A stretch of DNA of 64,000 nt from Candidatus Poribacteria bacterium (GTDB lineage Bacteria > Poribacteria > WGA-4E > PCPOR2b): assembly GCA_022822005.1 (NCBI GenBank), contig JAJECO010000046.1:1-64000 (forward strand), given 5' to 3'. The notes under the pieces were generated by a model. It was not told the DNA's origin and did not search any database. It worked only from the letters and a program-made list of their open reading frames with translations. The position numbers were made by a program, and so were the translations under genes. Numbering within the stretch: position 1 is the stretch's first letter; each line of letters starts with the position of its first letter. Of the stretch, positions 34,481 through 42,953 are shown one piece after another.

Positions 34481-34516
34481 CCTTATCGTTATCTACTGGA
34501 AAAGAAATCTAACTGG

Positions 34517-35932
34517 TTAAATATCATAGTAGAGATGGAATTCGTGTGGATGCGGACGTAGGTTGACTGCATCGACCTCGTTTTCACGTTTATACTCTAT
34601 CCATGTATCAACCACGTCTTGCGTGATTACATCACCTTCGAGCAGGTAGTCATGGTCGTCCTCTAAGGCATCAAGTGCCTCAGCTAAGGAGGCTGGCGTT
34701 GATTCAATTTCTTCCAGTTCCTCTGGCTCCAGATCGTACAGATCTTTATCAAATGGCTCACCGGGGTGGATCTGATTCCGAATACCGTCAAGACCCGCCA
34801 TCAACATTGCGCTAAAGGCAAGATATGCGTTACAGGAAGGATCTGGTGTACGCAGTTCCAGTCGTTTTGCTCTTTCGCTTTGGGAATAGGTAGGAATGCG
34901 GACACACGCACTTCGGTTTCTCTGCGAGTACGCAAGATTGACCGGTGCCTCGTAACCCGGCACCAACCGCTTGTAAGAATTGGTTGTCGGTGCAATGATA
35001 GCACACAACGACGGCAAGTGCTTAAGGAGACCACCCGCGTAGTATAGGGCAGCTTCACTTAACCCAGCATATCCCTGCGGATCATAGAAGATATTCTTCC
35101 CATCTTTCCACAAACTCTGATGGCAGTGCATACCTGAACCGTTGTCTTCAAAGAGTGGTTTCGGCATAAAGGTGGCCGTCATGTTGTGTGCACGGGCGGT
35201 ATTCTTGATGATGTACTTGTACAGCGCGAGTTTATCGCCTATGGTGGTCATAGTATCAAACCGAAGATCGATCTCGCCCTGACCACCGGTACCAACCTCA
35301 TGGTGGTGAACTTCTACATCAACTCCGCAATCGATCATCTTGAGAATCATTTCAGATCGAATATCTTGCAGGGTGTCCGACGGTGGAACGGGGAAATATC
35401 CTTCCTTATAACGTGGCTTGTACCCGAGGTTCGGTCCTTCATCGGTACCGGTGTTCCAGCTTCCCTCAACAGAATCAACTGAATAGAACGCCGAATGCTG
35501 ATTTTGGTAATAGCGAACATCGTTGAACACGAAAAATTCAGCTTCAGGTCCCCAATAGCTGGTATCGGCTATTCCGGTGCTCTTCAGATACGCTTCCGCT
35601 TTTTGAGCGATGTATCGCACGTCTCGGCTATAGCTTTCCAGAGTAATCGGATCCTTAATGTTGCAGATAAGACTGAGTGTCGGTATCTTGCAAACCGGAT
35701 CGACAATGGCGGTATCCGGATCAGGGAAAAGAAGCATATCGCTTTCATTAATCGCTTGGAATCCGCGGATACTCGATCCGTCAAAGCCGAGCCCATCTTC
35801 GAACAGATCTTCCTCGAACTCTGTCGATGGAATCGAAAAGTGATGCCACATGCCAGGCAGATCTGTGAATTTAAAGTCAACGATCTTGACCTCTTTCTCT
35901 TTTGCAAACGCAACAACTTCACTTGGTGTCAT
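34517..35932 (-). CDS. glnA: Glutamine synthetase type I
   Basis: 471 residues, the usual GSI length. Landmarks include [12 protein letters not shown] at the N-terminus, EAEFFVF in the active site, the metal/ATP region [12 protein letters not shown], and NRSACVRIP. The adenylylation-loop tyrosine is present in [14 protein letters not shown], so control by an adenylyltransferase is possible. It makes glutamine from glutamate and ammonia. A roughly 450-base gap upstream may carry its control region. glnB follows downstream after a hairpin. Confidence 0.95.
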   Translation of the reverse strand: MTPSEVVAFAKEKEVKIVDFKFTDLPGMWHHFSIPSTEFEEDLFEDGLGFDGSSIRGFQAINESDMLLFPDPDTAIVDPVCKIPTLSLICNIKDPITLESYSRDVRYIAQKAEAYLKSTGIADTSYWGPEAEFFVFNDVRYYQNQHSAFYSVDSVEGSWNTGTDEGPNLGYKPRYKEGYFPVPPSDTLQDIRSEMILKMIDCGVDVEVHHHEVGTGGQGEIDLRFDTMTTIGDKLALYKYIIKNTARAHNMTATFMPKPLFEDNGSGMHCHQSLWKDGKNIFYDPQGYAGLSEAALYYAGGLLKHLPSLCAIIAPTTNSYKRLVPGYEAPVNLAYSQRNRSACVRIPTYSQSERAKRLELRTPDPSCNAYLAFSAMLMAGLDGIRNQIHPGEPFDKDLYDLEPEELEEIESTPASLAEALDALEDDHDYLLEGDVITQDVVDTWIEYKRENEVDAVNLRPHPHEFHLYYDI

Positions 35933-36378
35933 CTAAACTCTCCTTAAGGATTTAAAATATTAAGCTAGGAAAATGACGATCAAACTTAAGCAGGGTTAGC
36001 ACTGCCCAGCAGTCGCACTAAGAGGATTCCCGAAAGACCTCTCTCAAAGGGAGACATTTTACCATTTTTCATACACCCTACTCAACATATTACTGGAAAC
36101 AATGGAATGTGAAAACGGATCACTTCAGAAATATAAGCAAACGATATGCCAATAGTCACATTGCTCTTGAAATGAAAAATTAGCACCCAATTTTCTCCAC
36201 ACGGTCTTTTGCTGATATTCAGTAGAGATTTGGCTCTGATGGGTAGTGTACTCTTGATTTTCTTAACTGTATGGGGTGCTTTTTCAGTCAAAAAGTAGCA
36301 GTATAATACAAACCCATTCACTCACAGATGCTGAATTATTGGGCATATAACTGCCAAAGTTTTTAGCAATGGAACTGC
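35933..36378. other. Intergenic region upstream of glnA
   Basis: 446 bases. On the minus strand the 140 bases nearest glnA contain several stem-forming words: AGAGG/CCTCT around 36021-36044, and CTGC/GCAG around 36003-36013. I could not match them to a known riboswitch and found no clear sigma54 site. The rest is AT-rich, with a short unconvincing open frame (36082-36321). Confidence 0.45.
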
Positions 36379-36954
36379 TTACTGATTTAGATCTTCCACA
36401 AAACGGCTGGCTTCTGGTTCAACCTGCCCCGCATACTTGTTCCCCGGCTTTCGACGATAGGGCACTTCTGCAGGAGAGGATAACTCTTCAAATGTAAATG
36501 CACAGATTCGCATTCCGGGATAGAGTTTAACGGGCATACGACCGAGATTTCCCAGTTCCAGTGTAGCTGTCCCAACCCATCCCGGATCAAAAAGCCCCGC
36601 CGTGCTGTGGACGATGATACCAAGTCTGCCGAGACTACTACGACCTTCAAGACGTGCCATCACATCGTCGGCAAGTTCAAGCGTTTCGAGGGTCGCAGCG
36701 AGGACAAATTCCCCCGGCTGCATGGTAAACGCTTCACCGTCGGGCACTTCCATTTTGTGCATCAGTTCATTGGGATCAATATCTTCACGAAGATCGATAT
36801 AGGGATACTTACTGTGCTCAAATAACCGGAAGGTATTCCCTAACCGGAAATCAATGGAACAGGAACCGAGCTGCTTGGTAAGATCTGGGGCAGGAGTGAT
36901 TTTGATTTTCCCCATTTCCTGGTAACGAACAATATCCCGATCTGATAAAACCAT
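36379..36954 (-). CDS. dcd: dCTP deaminase
   Basis: 191 residues from ATG 36954, with AAGGGAAGG upstream. The dUTPase-fold signature EGRSSLGRLGIIVHSTAGLF (two motif blocks) leads into DPGWVGTATLEL, which holds the catalytic Glu. Substrate-binding pieces CSIDFRLGNTFRLF and YRRKPGNKYAGQ are also intact. It converts dCTP to dUTP, feeding dTMP synthesis. A bifunctional dCTP deaminase/dUTPase cannot be excluded. It follows the SDR gene after 147 bases. Confidence 0.9.
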   Translation of the reverse strand: MVLSDRDIVRYQEMGKIKITPAPDLTKQLGSCSIDFRLGNTFRLFEHSKYPYIDLREDIDPNELMHKMEVPDGEAFTMQPGEFVLAATLETLELADDVMARLEGRSSLGRLGIIVHSTAGLFDPGWVGTATLELGNLGRMPVKLYPGMRICAFTFEELSSPAEVPYRRKPGNKYAGQVEPEASRFVEDLNQ

Positions 36955-37101
36955 CCGCCTTCCCTTTTCATTACTGTTCAATCTGATCTATCTCGTGGCA
37001 GTGCGTTATCCATTATATACTAAAATCATCAAAAATGTAAAGATTTATTTCCCACAGTAGAAATTTACAACAAGTGAGTCGAACGCAGCCGACAGCTTAG
37101 A

Positions 37102-37848
37102 CTACTTTGTGAATACGAGTTCGTCGGCATTCGCTCCCGCATCAGAAGCAAGATCTGTCAGTACCTTGGCGACCTCTTCTGGCTTAAATAGAGTGGATTG
37201 TGCGTCAGCAACAGCCGCTTCAGGAGACTCCCCGCCCCTTTCTGCAATTTCAGCGATCGCCCTGAGCTTCAGAGGCGTATTGAGGTTGCCCGGACAAACG
37301 ACATGCACACGGATACCTAACGGTTCGACCTGGTTTTTCAAAGTAAATCCCAAACCTCGCACACCGCCTTTGCTGGCACCGTAGGCAACCGATGCACTAG
37401 GACCTGTGACCCCAGCTCCCGATGCGATTAGCACAATCACCCCACCACCACACTCTTCCATCAATGGAACAGCATGTTTAGTGCACAGGAACGTCCCCCT
37501 CAAGTTGACCCTGATTACCGCATCCCAATCGTCCACGTCAAACTGATCGATACGGACAGCTGCGCCCAGCAGGATTCCAGCACAGGTTACCAGCACATCA
37601 AGCCGACCAAAGCGCTGTTTCATCCCCTCCATCAGTGCAGCAACGTCCGCCTCTTGAGACACATCGGCTCGTACAAACTGGGCGGTACCGCCCTCCGCTT
37701 CAATAGACTGAGCGGTTGCCTTGCCAGCCGTCTCATTCAGATCAGCGATGATAACTTTCGCTCCTTCTCGCGCATACATTACGGCTGTTGCAGCACCGAT
37801 GCCGGTCGCCCCACCGGTAACGAGGGCAACTTTATTCTGTAATCGCAT
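37102..37848 (-). CDS. Short-chain dehydrogenase/reductase
   Basis: 248 residues, a classical SDR. TGGATGIG (11-18) binds NAD(P), an Asp at about 36 (IIADLNE) favours NAD+, and N115, S143, Y156 and K160 form the catalytic set. The VCPGN segment is intact. It starts 25 bases after the mraY stop on the same strand, so it is probably read together with the murein genes, which is not its usual location. The substrate is unknown; it is similar to many 3-oxoacyl or sugar-alcohol dehydrogenases. Confidence 0.88.
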   Translation of the reverse strand: MRLQNKVALVTGGATGIGAATAVMYAREGAKVIIADLNETAGKATAQSIEAEGGTAQFVRADVSQEADVAALMEGMKQRFGRLDVLVTCAGILLGAAVRIDQFDVDDWDAVIRVNLRGTFLCTKHAVPLMEECGGGVIVLIASGAGVTGPSASVAYGASKGGVRGLGFTLKNQVEPLGIRVHVVCPGNLNTPLKLRAIAEIAERGGESPEAAVADAQSTLFKPEEVAKVLTDLASDAGANADELVFTK

Positions 37849-37873
37849 GGTTCTCCCCTTATCTCTTTTTCCG

Positions 37874-38977
37874 CTATCGTAGTTTGAGGGTACTCAGTGC
37901 AACAAGCATCAAAATCAATCCAATAATCCAGAAACGGAGGACTATCTTCGGTTCGGGCCAGCCGAGTTGCTCAAAATGGTGATGTAGTGGTGACATTCTG
38001 AACACCCGTTTTTTTCGCGTTTTATAGGAGGCAACTTGGATGATGACAGAGAGCGCTTCTGCAACAAAGATCCCACCGACAATCACAAGTAAAATCTCCT
38101 CTTTGATTAAAATGGAAATGGTTCCAAGTGCCGCACCGAGAGCTAACGATCCTGTATCTCCCATGAAGACCTGTGCGGGATGACAATTATACCATAAAAA
38201 GCCTACACCGGCGCCGATCAACGCAGCACAGAAAATAGTCGCAGCCTCTCCGCTGGCTGGAAGGTGAGCAATGTCGAGGTAATTTGCCAACTGTTGGTGG
38301 CTTGTCAGGTAGCCAAGCACACCAAATGTGGCTGCGACAAACAACGTGCAGCCAATTGCTAAGCCGTCAAGCCCGTCCGTAAGATTCACTGCGTTGGACG
38401 CACCGACAATGACAAACGCTGCAAATGGAATAAAGAATATACCGAGGTCTGGGCGAAGTTGCTTGAAAAAAGGAATAATAATCGATGTTCTTTCAGTCAA
38501 ACCATCTTTGGGAACGGGCCCCCATTGGTAGAGAAAGTAGGCGATGGCGACCGCCCCGACCGCTTGCAAGAAGATCTTGTGCCAACCCTTCAACCCCAGC
38601 GATTGCTGCTTAGTAATTTTTCGGTAATCGTCTAGAAAACCGAGTCCACCAAACCACACAAGACTAAAAGTGAGGATGAGAATATAGGGCTGATCGAGCC
38701 GTGCCCAGAGCAAAATTGAAATCAGTACGGACGAAATAATAAGTACGCCACCCATCGTCGGCGTACCTTCCTTGCTGAAGTGCGTTTCGGGACCATCATC
38801 CCGAACATGCTGCCCAATCTTCAATCGTCTCAGATGTCGAATAACGAACGGCCCCAAAATTAAGGCTATAAGTAGTGCCGTTACCGTTGCGTAAATGGAC
38901 CGAAAGCTGATGTAACGGAAGACATTCAGCGGCGAAAAAAACTCGGTCAACTGTTCAAAAAATAGGTAGTAGAGCAT
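37874..38977 (-). CDS. mraY: Phospho-N-acetylmuramoyl-pentapeptide transferase
   Basis: 367 residues and about ten membrane helices. Diagnostic loops are GPETHFSKEGTPTMGG, LDDYRK, NLTDGLDGLAIG and MSPLHHHFEQLGWPEPKIV. It makes lipid I from UDP-MurNAc-pentapeptide and undecaprenyl phosphate at the inner membrane face. It follows murF after about 125 bases. In most dcw clusters murD, ftsW and murG come next; here an SDR gene follows. Confidence 0.95.
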   Translation of the reverse strand: MLYYLFFEQLTEFFSPLNVFRYISFRSIYATVTALLIALILGPFVIRHLRRLKIGQHVRDDGPETHFSKEGTPTMGGVLIISSVLISILLWARLDQPYILILTFSLVWFGGLGFLDDYRKITKQQSLGLKGWHKIFLQAVGAVAIAYFLYQWGPVPKDGLTERTSIIIPFFKQLRPDLGIFFIPFAAFVIVGASNAVNLTDGLDGLAIGCTLFVAATFGVLGYLTSHQQLANYLDIAHLPASGEAATIFCAALIGAGVGFLWYNCHPAQVFMGDTGSLALGAALGTISILIKEEILLVIVGGIFVAEALSVIIQVASYKTRKKRVFRMSPLHHHFEQLGWPEPKIVLRFWIIGLILMLVALSTLKLR

Positions 38978-39101
38978 ATCTGGTATTAAGGTTTACCCTT
39001 TGAATTCATAACGATTTATAAAAGTTGGAAGTGACGAGAAGTAGGGAACGCTTAACCGACAAGTTCAAGCCTGATTTCCCCAAAGTGTTAAGCACCTGAT
39101 C

Positions 39102-40469
39102 TCAGGTGTCAGCCATCAGTTCTTCCAAGACCTGCTCCAATTTTATCCCGCGTGACCCTTTGATAAGCACCGCATCACCGGGTTGAGCGTATTTGGTTAG
39201 CTGCTGCGCCGCTTGCTTTGGCGTATCACAGGAGATGACGGATTCAACAATACCCTCCGCCCCGTCAGCAATTGCGGAGCTATGGGGGCCAACAGTAATC
39301 AATAGGTTGATATTGGTTGGAATAGCTTGTCCCGTTTTAAGGTGGAGCGCGTGAGAGTGTTCGCCAAGTTCAAGCATATCACCCAAGATTGCAATTCGCT
39401 TGCCAGTTGTTTCGATATCACTAAGAAATATCAGAGCGGACTTGAGGGATTCCGGGTTTGAGTTGTAGGCATCGTTGATGATACGCAGATCGTTGTGCAC
39501 AATCGGCTGCATCCGCATATCCGCCGGCTGAAAGCGCTCTAATCCAGTACAGATCTCCGTTGGCGTCAAGCCTACCCAGAGTCCAACACCGGCAGCAGCA
39601 AGTGCATTGTGGATGTTGTGTTTGCCCAGACACGGCAGATGCACTCGGTCAATTTCGTCTCCGCCAATCTTCAGCGTGAACGTGGGCTTTCCAATATTGT
39701 CGACTTCAACGTCGGCCGCAGACACATCCGCCTCATCCTGCCAACCAAATGTGGTGATTTGACCACACACACGAGCAGCAAGCGTCGATGTCATCGGATC
39801 GTCCGCGTTGAGGATGGCATGTTCGACATGCGTTAACAGTGCCCCCTTCTCTTCCGCAACCCCTTCGATTGAACCGAGCAACTCTAAGTGTGCCGGTCCT
39901 ATATTGGTAATCACACCGAGGGTCGGTGCCGTTATCTGTGAAAGTCGCTCGATCTCTCCGGGCCAACTGGTGCCAATCTCCAACACAGCAACCTCATCCC
40001 CTTCACCGAGCTGCATCAATCGCGTGGGAATACCGATCTGGTTATTATAGCTTTTCTCGGATTTGAAGACGGAAAACCGTTGCGCCAACACGGAACTTGT
40101 TATGTCCTTTGTCGTAGTTTTGCCGTTGCTGCCTGTGATGGCGACGATTGGCAGATCGAACTTGCGGCGATGACAGTTGGCTATATCTCCCAGGGCAACC
40201 AACGTATCACTTACTTGGATAATGATTGGTGATGTCAGTTGGGAAACATCAGTTACCGGCTTTGAGACAACCGCCCCAATCGCGCCTTGCTGACACACAC
40301 CGTCCAAGAAGTTATGCCCGTCGAATTTCTCGCCAACGAGTGCGATAAAAAGGTCGTCCTTTTTAAGGGTCCGTGAGTCTGTCGAGACGTGTGTTATTAC
40401 AGTGTTGGGATTGCCTTGGATGAGCTTGCCTTGCGTTACCTGTAGGATTTCAGCGATTGTGAGGTGCAT
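39102..40469 (-). CDS. murF: UDP-N-acetylmuramoyl-tripeptide--D-alanyl-D-alanine ligase
   Basis: 455 residues from ATG 40469; the frame is open to a GTG at 40490 and no clear ribosome site separates them. The ATP loop GSNGKTTTKDI, the Mur-ligase motif EIGTSWPGEIERL and NDAYNSNPESLKSAL mark MurF. It adds D-Ala-D-Ala to the UDP-MurNAc tripeptide in the cytoplasm. Two small membrane-protein genes lie directly upstream, separating it from murE. Confidence 0.94.
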   Translation of the reverse strand: MHLTIAEILQVTQGKLIQGNPNTVITHVSTDSRTLKKDDLFIALVGEKFDGHNFLDGVCQQGAIGAVVSKPVTDVSQLTSPIIIQVSDTLVALGDIANCHRRKFDLPIVAITGSNGKTTTKDITSSVLAQRFSVFKSEKSYNNQIGIPTRLMQLGEGDEVAVLEIGTSWPGEIERLSQITAPTLGVITNIGPAHLELLGSIEGVAEEKGALLTHVEHAILNADDPMTSTLAARVCGQITTFGWQDEADVSAADVEVDNIGKPTFTLKIGGDEIDRVHLPCLGKHNIHNALAAAGVGLWVGLTPTEICTGLERFQPADMRMQPIVHNDLRIINDAYNSNPESLKSALIFLSDIETTGKRIAILGDMLELGEHSHALHLKTGQAIPTNINLLITVGPHSSAIADGAEGIVESVISCDTPKQAAQQLTKYAQPGDAVLIKGSRGIKLEQVLEELMADT

Positions 40470-40557
40470 AATAATGGGAGGGTTGTACACAATTATCTTC
40501 TGTGCCCAACCTGCTGGGATGGGCAGTGATAGAAGAGCACTCTGGCTCTGTTTAGCC

Positions 40558-40707
40558 TTACTCTCTGGTATTCTCGTTGTCTGGAATTTGCTCGATTCTG
40601 TCTGCGATTCTTTCGATCGCGCGCACAGCTCGTAAGAGCAGCCAGATTGAAAGAATATAAAGTGGTGCCATCAATAAAAGTGGGAAGAAAGCGCCAATGA
40701 AGTCCAT
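40558..40707 (-). CDS. Single-helix microprotein (49 aa), paralogue of the adjacent one
   Basis: 49 residues from ATG 40707, with GCAGGAGGG upstream. One membrane helix (about 4-24) is followed by the amphipathic WLLLRAVRAIERIADRIEQI and a short polar end (PDNENTRE). It is clearly related to the 48-residue protein encoded immediately upstream (WLLWRAVRAIEKIANRMERI). The pair lies between murE and murF and is presumably co-transcribed with them. No family is recognised. A structural or regulatory membrane role is only a guess. Confidence 0.7.
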   Translation of the reverse strand: MDFIGAFFPLLLMAPLYILSIWLLLRAVRAIERIADRIEQIPDNENTRE

Positions 40708-40761
40708 ATTATTTTTTCCCTCCTGCCGCTGTAGTTGGCGACTCAACAGATCAATTTTATC

Positions 40762-40908
40762 CTACCCTCTGGCGTTCTTGTTATCTGTGATTCTCTCCAT
40801 CCTATTTGCAATCTTCTCGATTGCGCGAACAGCTCGCCAAAGAAGCCAGAGCGGAAGAATATAAAAGACTACCGCCAAAGATATACTGAAAAATTCAAGT
40901 ACTGGCAT
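40762..40908 (-). CDS. Single-helix microprotein (48 aa), paralogue of the adjacent one
   Basis: 48 residues from ATG 40908; GGGAGGTGAG seven bases upstream is a strong ribosome site. The N-terminal helix (MPVLEFFSISLAVVFYILPL) is followed by WLLWRAVRAIEKIANRMERI and the tail TDNKNARG. It aligns along its whole length with the 49-residue protein 54 bases downstream, with identical RAVRAIE and conserved spacing. The duplication and strong ribosome sites argue that both are real genes despite their size. Confidence 0.72.
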   Translation of the reverse strand: MPVLEFFSISLAVVFYILPLWLLWRAVRAIEKIANRMERITDNKNARG

Positions 40909-40960
40909 ATTGCGTCTCACCTCCCGCCGGTATGATTGAATGACATCGCCTTCATCAGCA

Positions 40961-42415
40961 CTACTTCAACTGCCCAAGAAATTCCGCTGCGACTTCCCGG
41001 TCATCAAAACCGTATCGGACGCCATTGATTTCCTGATACGGCTCATGCCCCTTGCCCGCAATGGTGACGAGATCACCCGCCTTTGCCAACCCAATCGCAT
41101 GGTCGATAGCAGTTCGGCGGTCCTGAATCAGATCGTAACTTGTGTTATCAGGCAAGCCTTCTACAATATCAGCGAGGATCGCGTCTGGTTCTTCGGTGCG
41201 CGGGTTGTCGGAGGTAATTACGCTGTGATCGGCAATGGTTGCAGAGATGTTGCCCATCTTCGGACGTTTGCCACGGTCTCGATCCCCGCCACAGCCAAAC
41301 ACTGAGATTAAATTGCCCTGCGTAATCTTTCGCGCCGCGGTCAACAGGTTTTCCAAACCGTCGGGTGTATGCGCATAGTCCACAACAACGGCGAAAGGCT
41401 GGCCCCTGTCGACCAGCTCAAATCGTCCCGGCACAACTGTGGATGCCAGCCCTGTCTGAATCGTTTCGATCGGGCAGTCATGGTGCAACCCTACTCCGAT
41501 CGCAGCGAGCGCGTTATACAGGTTGTAATCGCCCAACAGACGCAGATTCGCTGAAATCTTTCCCTTCGGGGTGTCAGCGACGAATGAGAGCCGTTTGAGC
41601 GTGGATTCGACGTTACTGACAGATAAATCCGCCGGTTGCGCAACGCCAAATGTAAGGTTTGGAGGATTGATTTTATCACGAATCGCGTCGGAGGCGGGAT
41701 CGTCTGCGTTAAGGACTGCCAGACCGCTGTCAGGATTGAGTTGCTGAAACAGCATCATCTTGGCATTCAGGTACTCCTCCATCGTTTCATGGTAATCGAG
41801 ATGGTCCTGTGTCAGGTTGGTGAAAACCGCCGTTTCAAAGGTAAGTCCAGCCAATCGGTGTTGCGCGAGTCCTTGCGATGAGGTTTCCATGATGACATAC
41901 TCCACACCCGAATCGGCGATTTCTCGGAACAGGTCGTGAAGTGTCAAAGGCTCAAGCGTCGTAATCGTCGGCTCCACAAAGACATCTGCGTAACTGGTTC
42001 CAACCGTGCCCATGAACCCCGACTTCAGTCCGGCAGCTTCAAAGATCGAATGTGCCAAATGCGCCGTTGAGGTTTTGCCGTTCGTGCCGGTGATACCAAT
42101 CAGCTTCAGCCGATCCGCTGGATTCCCATACCAGTTCGCCGCGATGAGCGAGAAAGCGATGCGTCCGTTTGACGTTTGGATATAGGTGACGCCGGGCGGC
42201 ATCGATTCCGGTCTCTCCCCAATAATTGTCGTTGCGCCATTTTGGATCGCTTGGGGAATAAAGGTGTGTCCATCAACGTTGACCCCTTCATAGCAGACAA
42301 AGGCGTATCCCGGCTCCACGGCTCGACTATCGCTCGCAACGCCGGTAATATCTTTATCGAGCGTCCCAGTTGATGAGAGGATGTCTACGCCTCGGAGTAT
42401 GCGATGTAGGTTCAC
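40961..42415 (-). CDS. murE: UDP-N-acetylmuramoyl-tripeptide synthetase
   Basis: 484 residues; GTG 42415 with GGAGGTGGG upstream. The P-loop is GITGTNGKTSTAH. The motif DNPRTEEP contains the DNPR signature that selects meso-diaminopimelate rather than lysine, so a diderm-type peptidoglycan is implied. The invariant lysine carbamylation region lies near GLTFETAVFTNLTQDHLDYH. It acts in the cytoplasm after MurD. It is followed by the two microproteins and preceded by an unassigned small gene. Confidence 0.95.
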   Translation of the reverse strand: MNLHRILRGVDILSSTGTLDKDITGVASDSRAVEPGYAFVCYEGVNVDGHTFIPQAIQNGATTIIGERPESMPPGVTYIQTSNGRIAFSLIAANWYGNPADRLKLIGITGTNGKTSTAHLAHSIFEAAGLKSGFMGTVGTSYADVFVEPTITTLEPLTLHDLFREIADSGVEYVIMETSSQGLAQHRLAGLTFETAVFTNLTQDHLDYHETMEEYLNAKMMLFQQLNPDSGLAVLNADDPASDAIRDKINPPNLTFGVAQPADLSVSNVESTLKRLSFVADTPKGKISANLRLLGDYNLYNALAAIGVGLHHDCPIETIQTGLASTVVPGRFELVDRGQPFAVVVDYAHTPDGLENLLTAARKITQGNLISVFGCGGDRDRGKRPKMGNISATIADHSVITSDNPRTEEPDAILADIVEGLPDNTSYDLIQDRRTAIDHAIGLAKAGDLVTIAGKGHEPYQEINGVRYGFDDREVAAEFLGQLK

Positions 42416-42523
42416 AATCTATCCCACCTCCAACCTTCAGAAAATCCTAAAACGAACGAAACCAGAAATGACACAATTACCATGCAGCAGAAGAACTGTG
42501 ATTTCATCTTAGTTGTTTCCTGC

Positions 42524-42868
42524 TTATAGGTCTAATTCCTCTTTAACGCGAGCAAGCTCTTTACGAGCATTTCTGATAATGAATGCTTCTAACCTACCGT
42601 CCCTTGCCAATTTGCGAACTGTTTTTTCCAAGCTTCTAAGTCGTTCATACTGAAATCTGATTTCTGCGGGTATATCTTCGGGAGCTTTCGGGTTTTGCAC
42701 CGGATTCCTAGAATCCACGGTAATCGCCATATTCATCACCGCTAAGACCCAATCGAGGGGCAATCCGATCTCCAACTCCTGATAACGGTCTCTATGTAAC
42801 CGCCTATTGCGTGATCGTTGGAATTGTGGGTTTACGATCCTGCGTTTCAGTCCAAACAGATACACCAT
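42524..42868 (-). CDS. Hypothetical protein between ftsI and murE
   Basis: Up to 114 residues from ATG 42868. The N-terminal 35 residues are strongly basic (RRIVNPQFQRSRNRRLHRDR); the rest is a likely helical region with FQYERLRSLEKTVRKLARD and a C-terminal ARKELARVKEELDL. The start is uncertain and an internal ATG would give about 70 residues. It lies in the murein cluster on the same strand. I do not recognise a family and no domain is evident. Confidence 0.45.
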   Translation of the reverse strand: MVYLFGLKRRIVNPQFQRSRNRRLHRDRYQELEIGLPLDWVLAVMNMAITVDSRNPVQNPKAPEDIPAEIRFQYERLRSLEKTVRKLARDGRLEAFIIRNARKELARVKEELDL

Positions 42869-42953
42869 GGGAACATCATCTTTTATTCTAATTGTATGCT
42901 TCCCATGGTCTCCCCCATAAACATCAAACGCTTATCTTCCGAAGATGTGCTAA

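Noticed and set aside
36082-36321. 79-codon frame upstream of glnA
   Set aside because: No ribosome site, odd composition and no family resemblance; it lies in an AT-rich control region.
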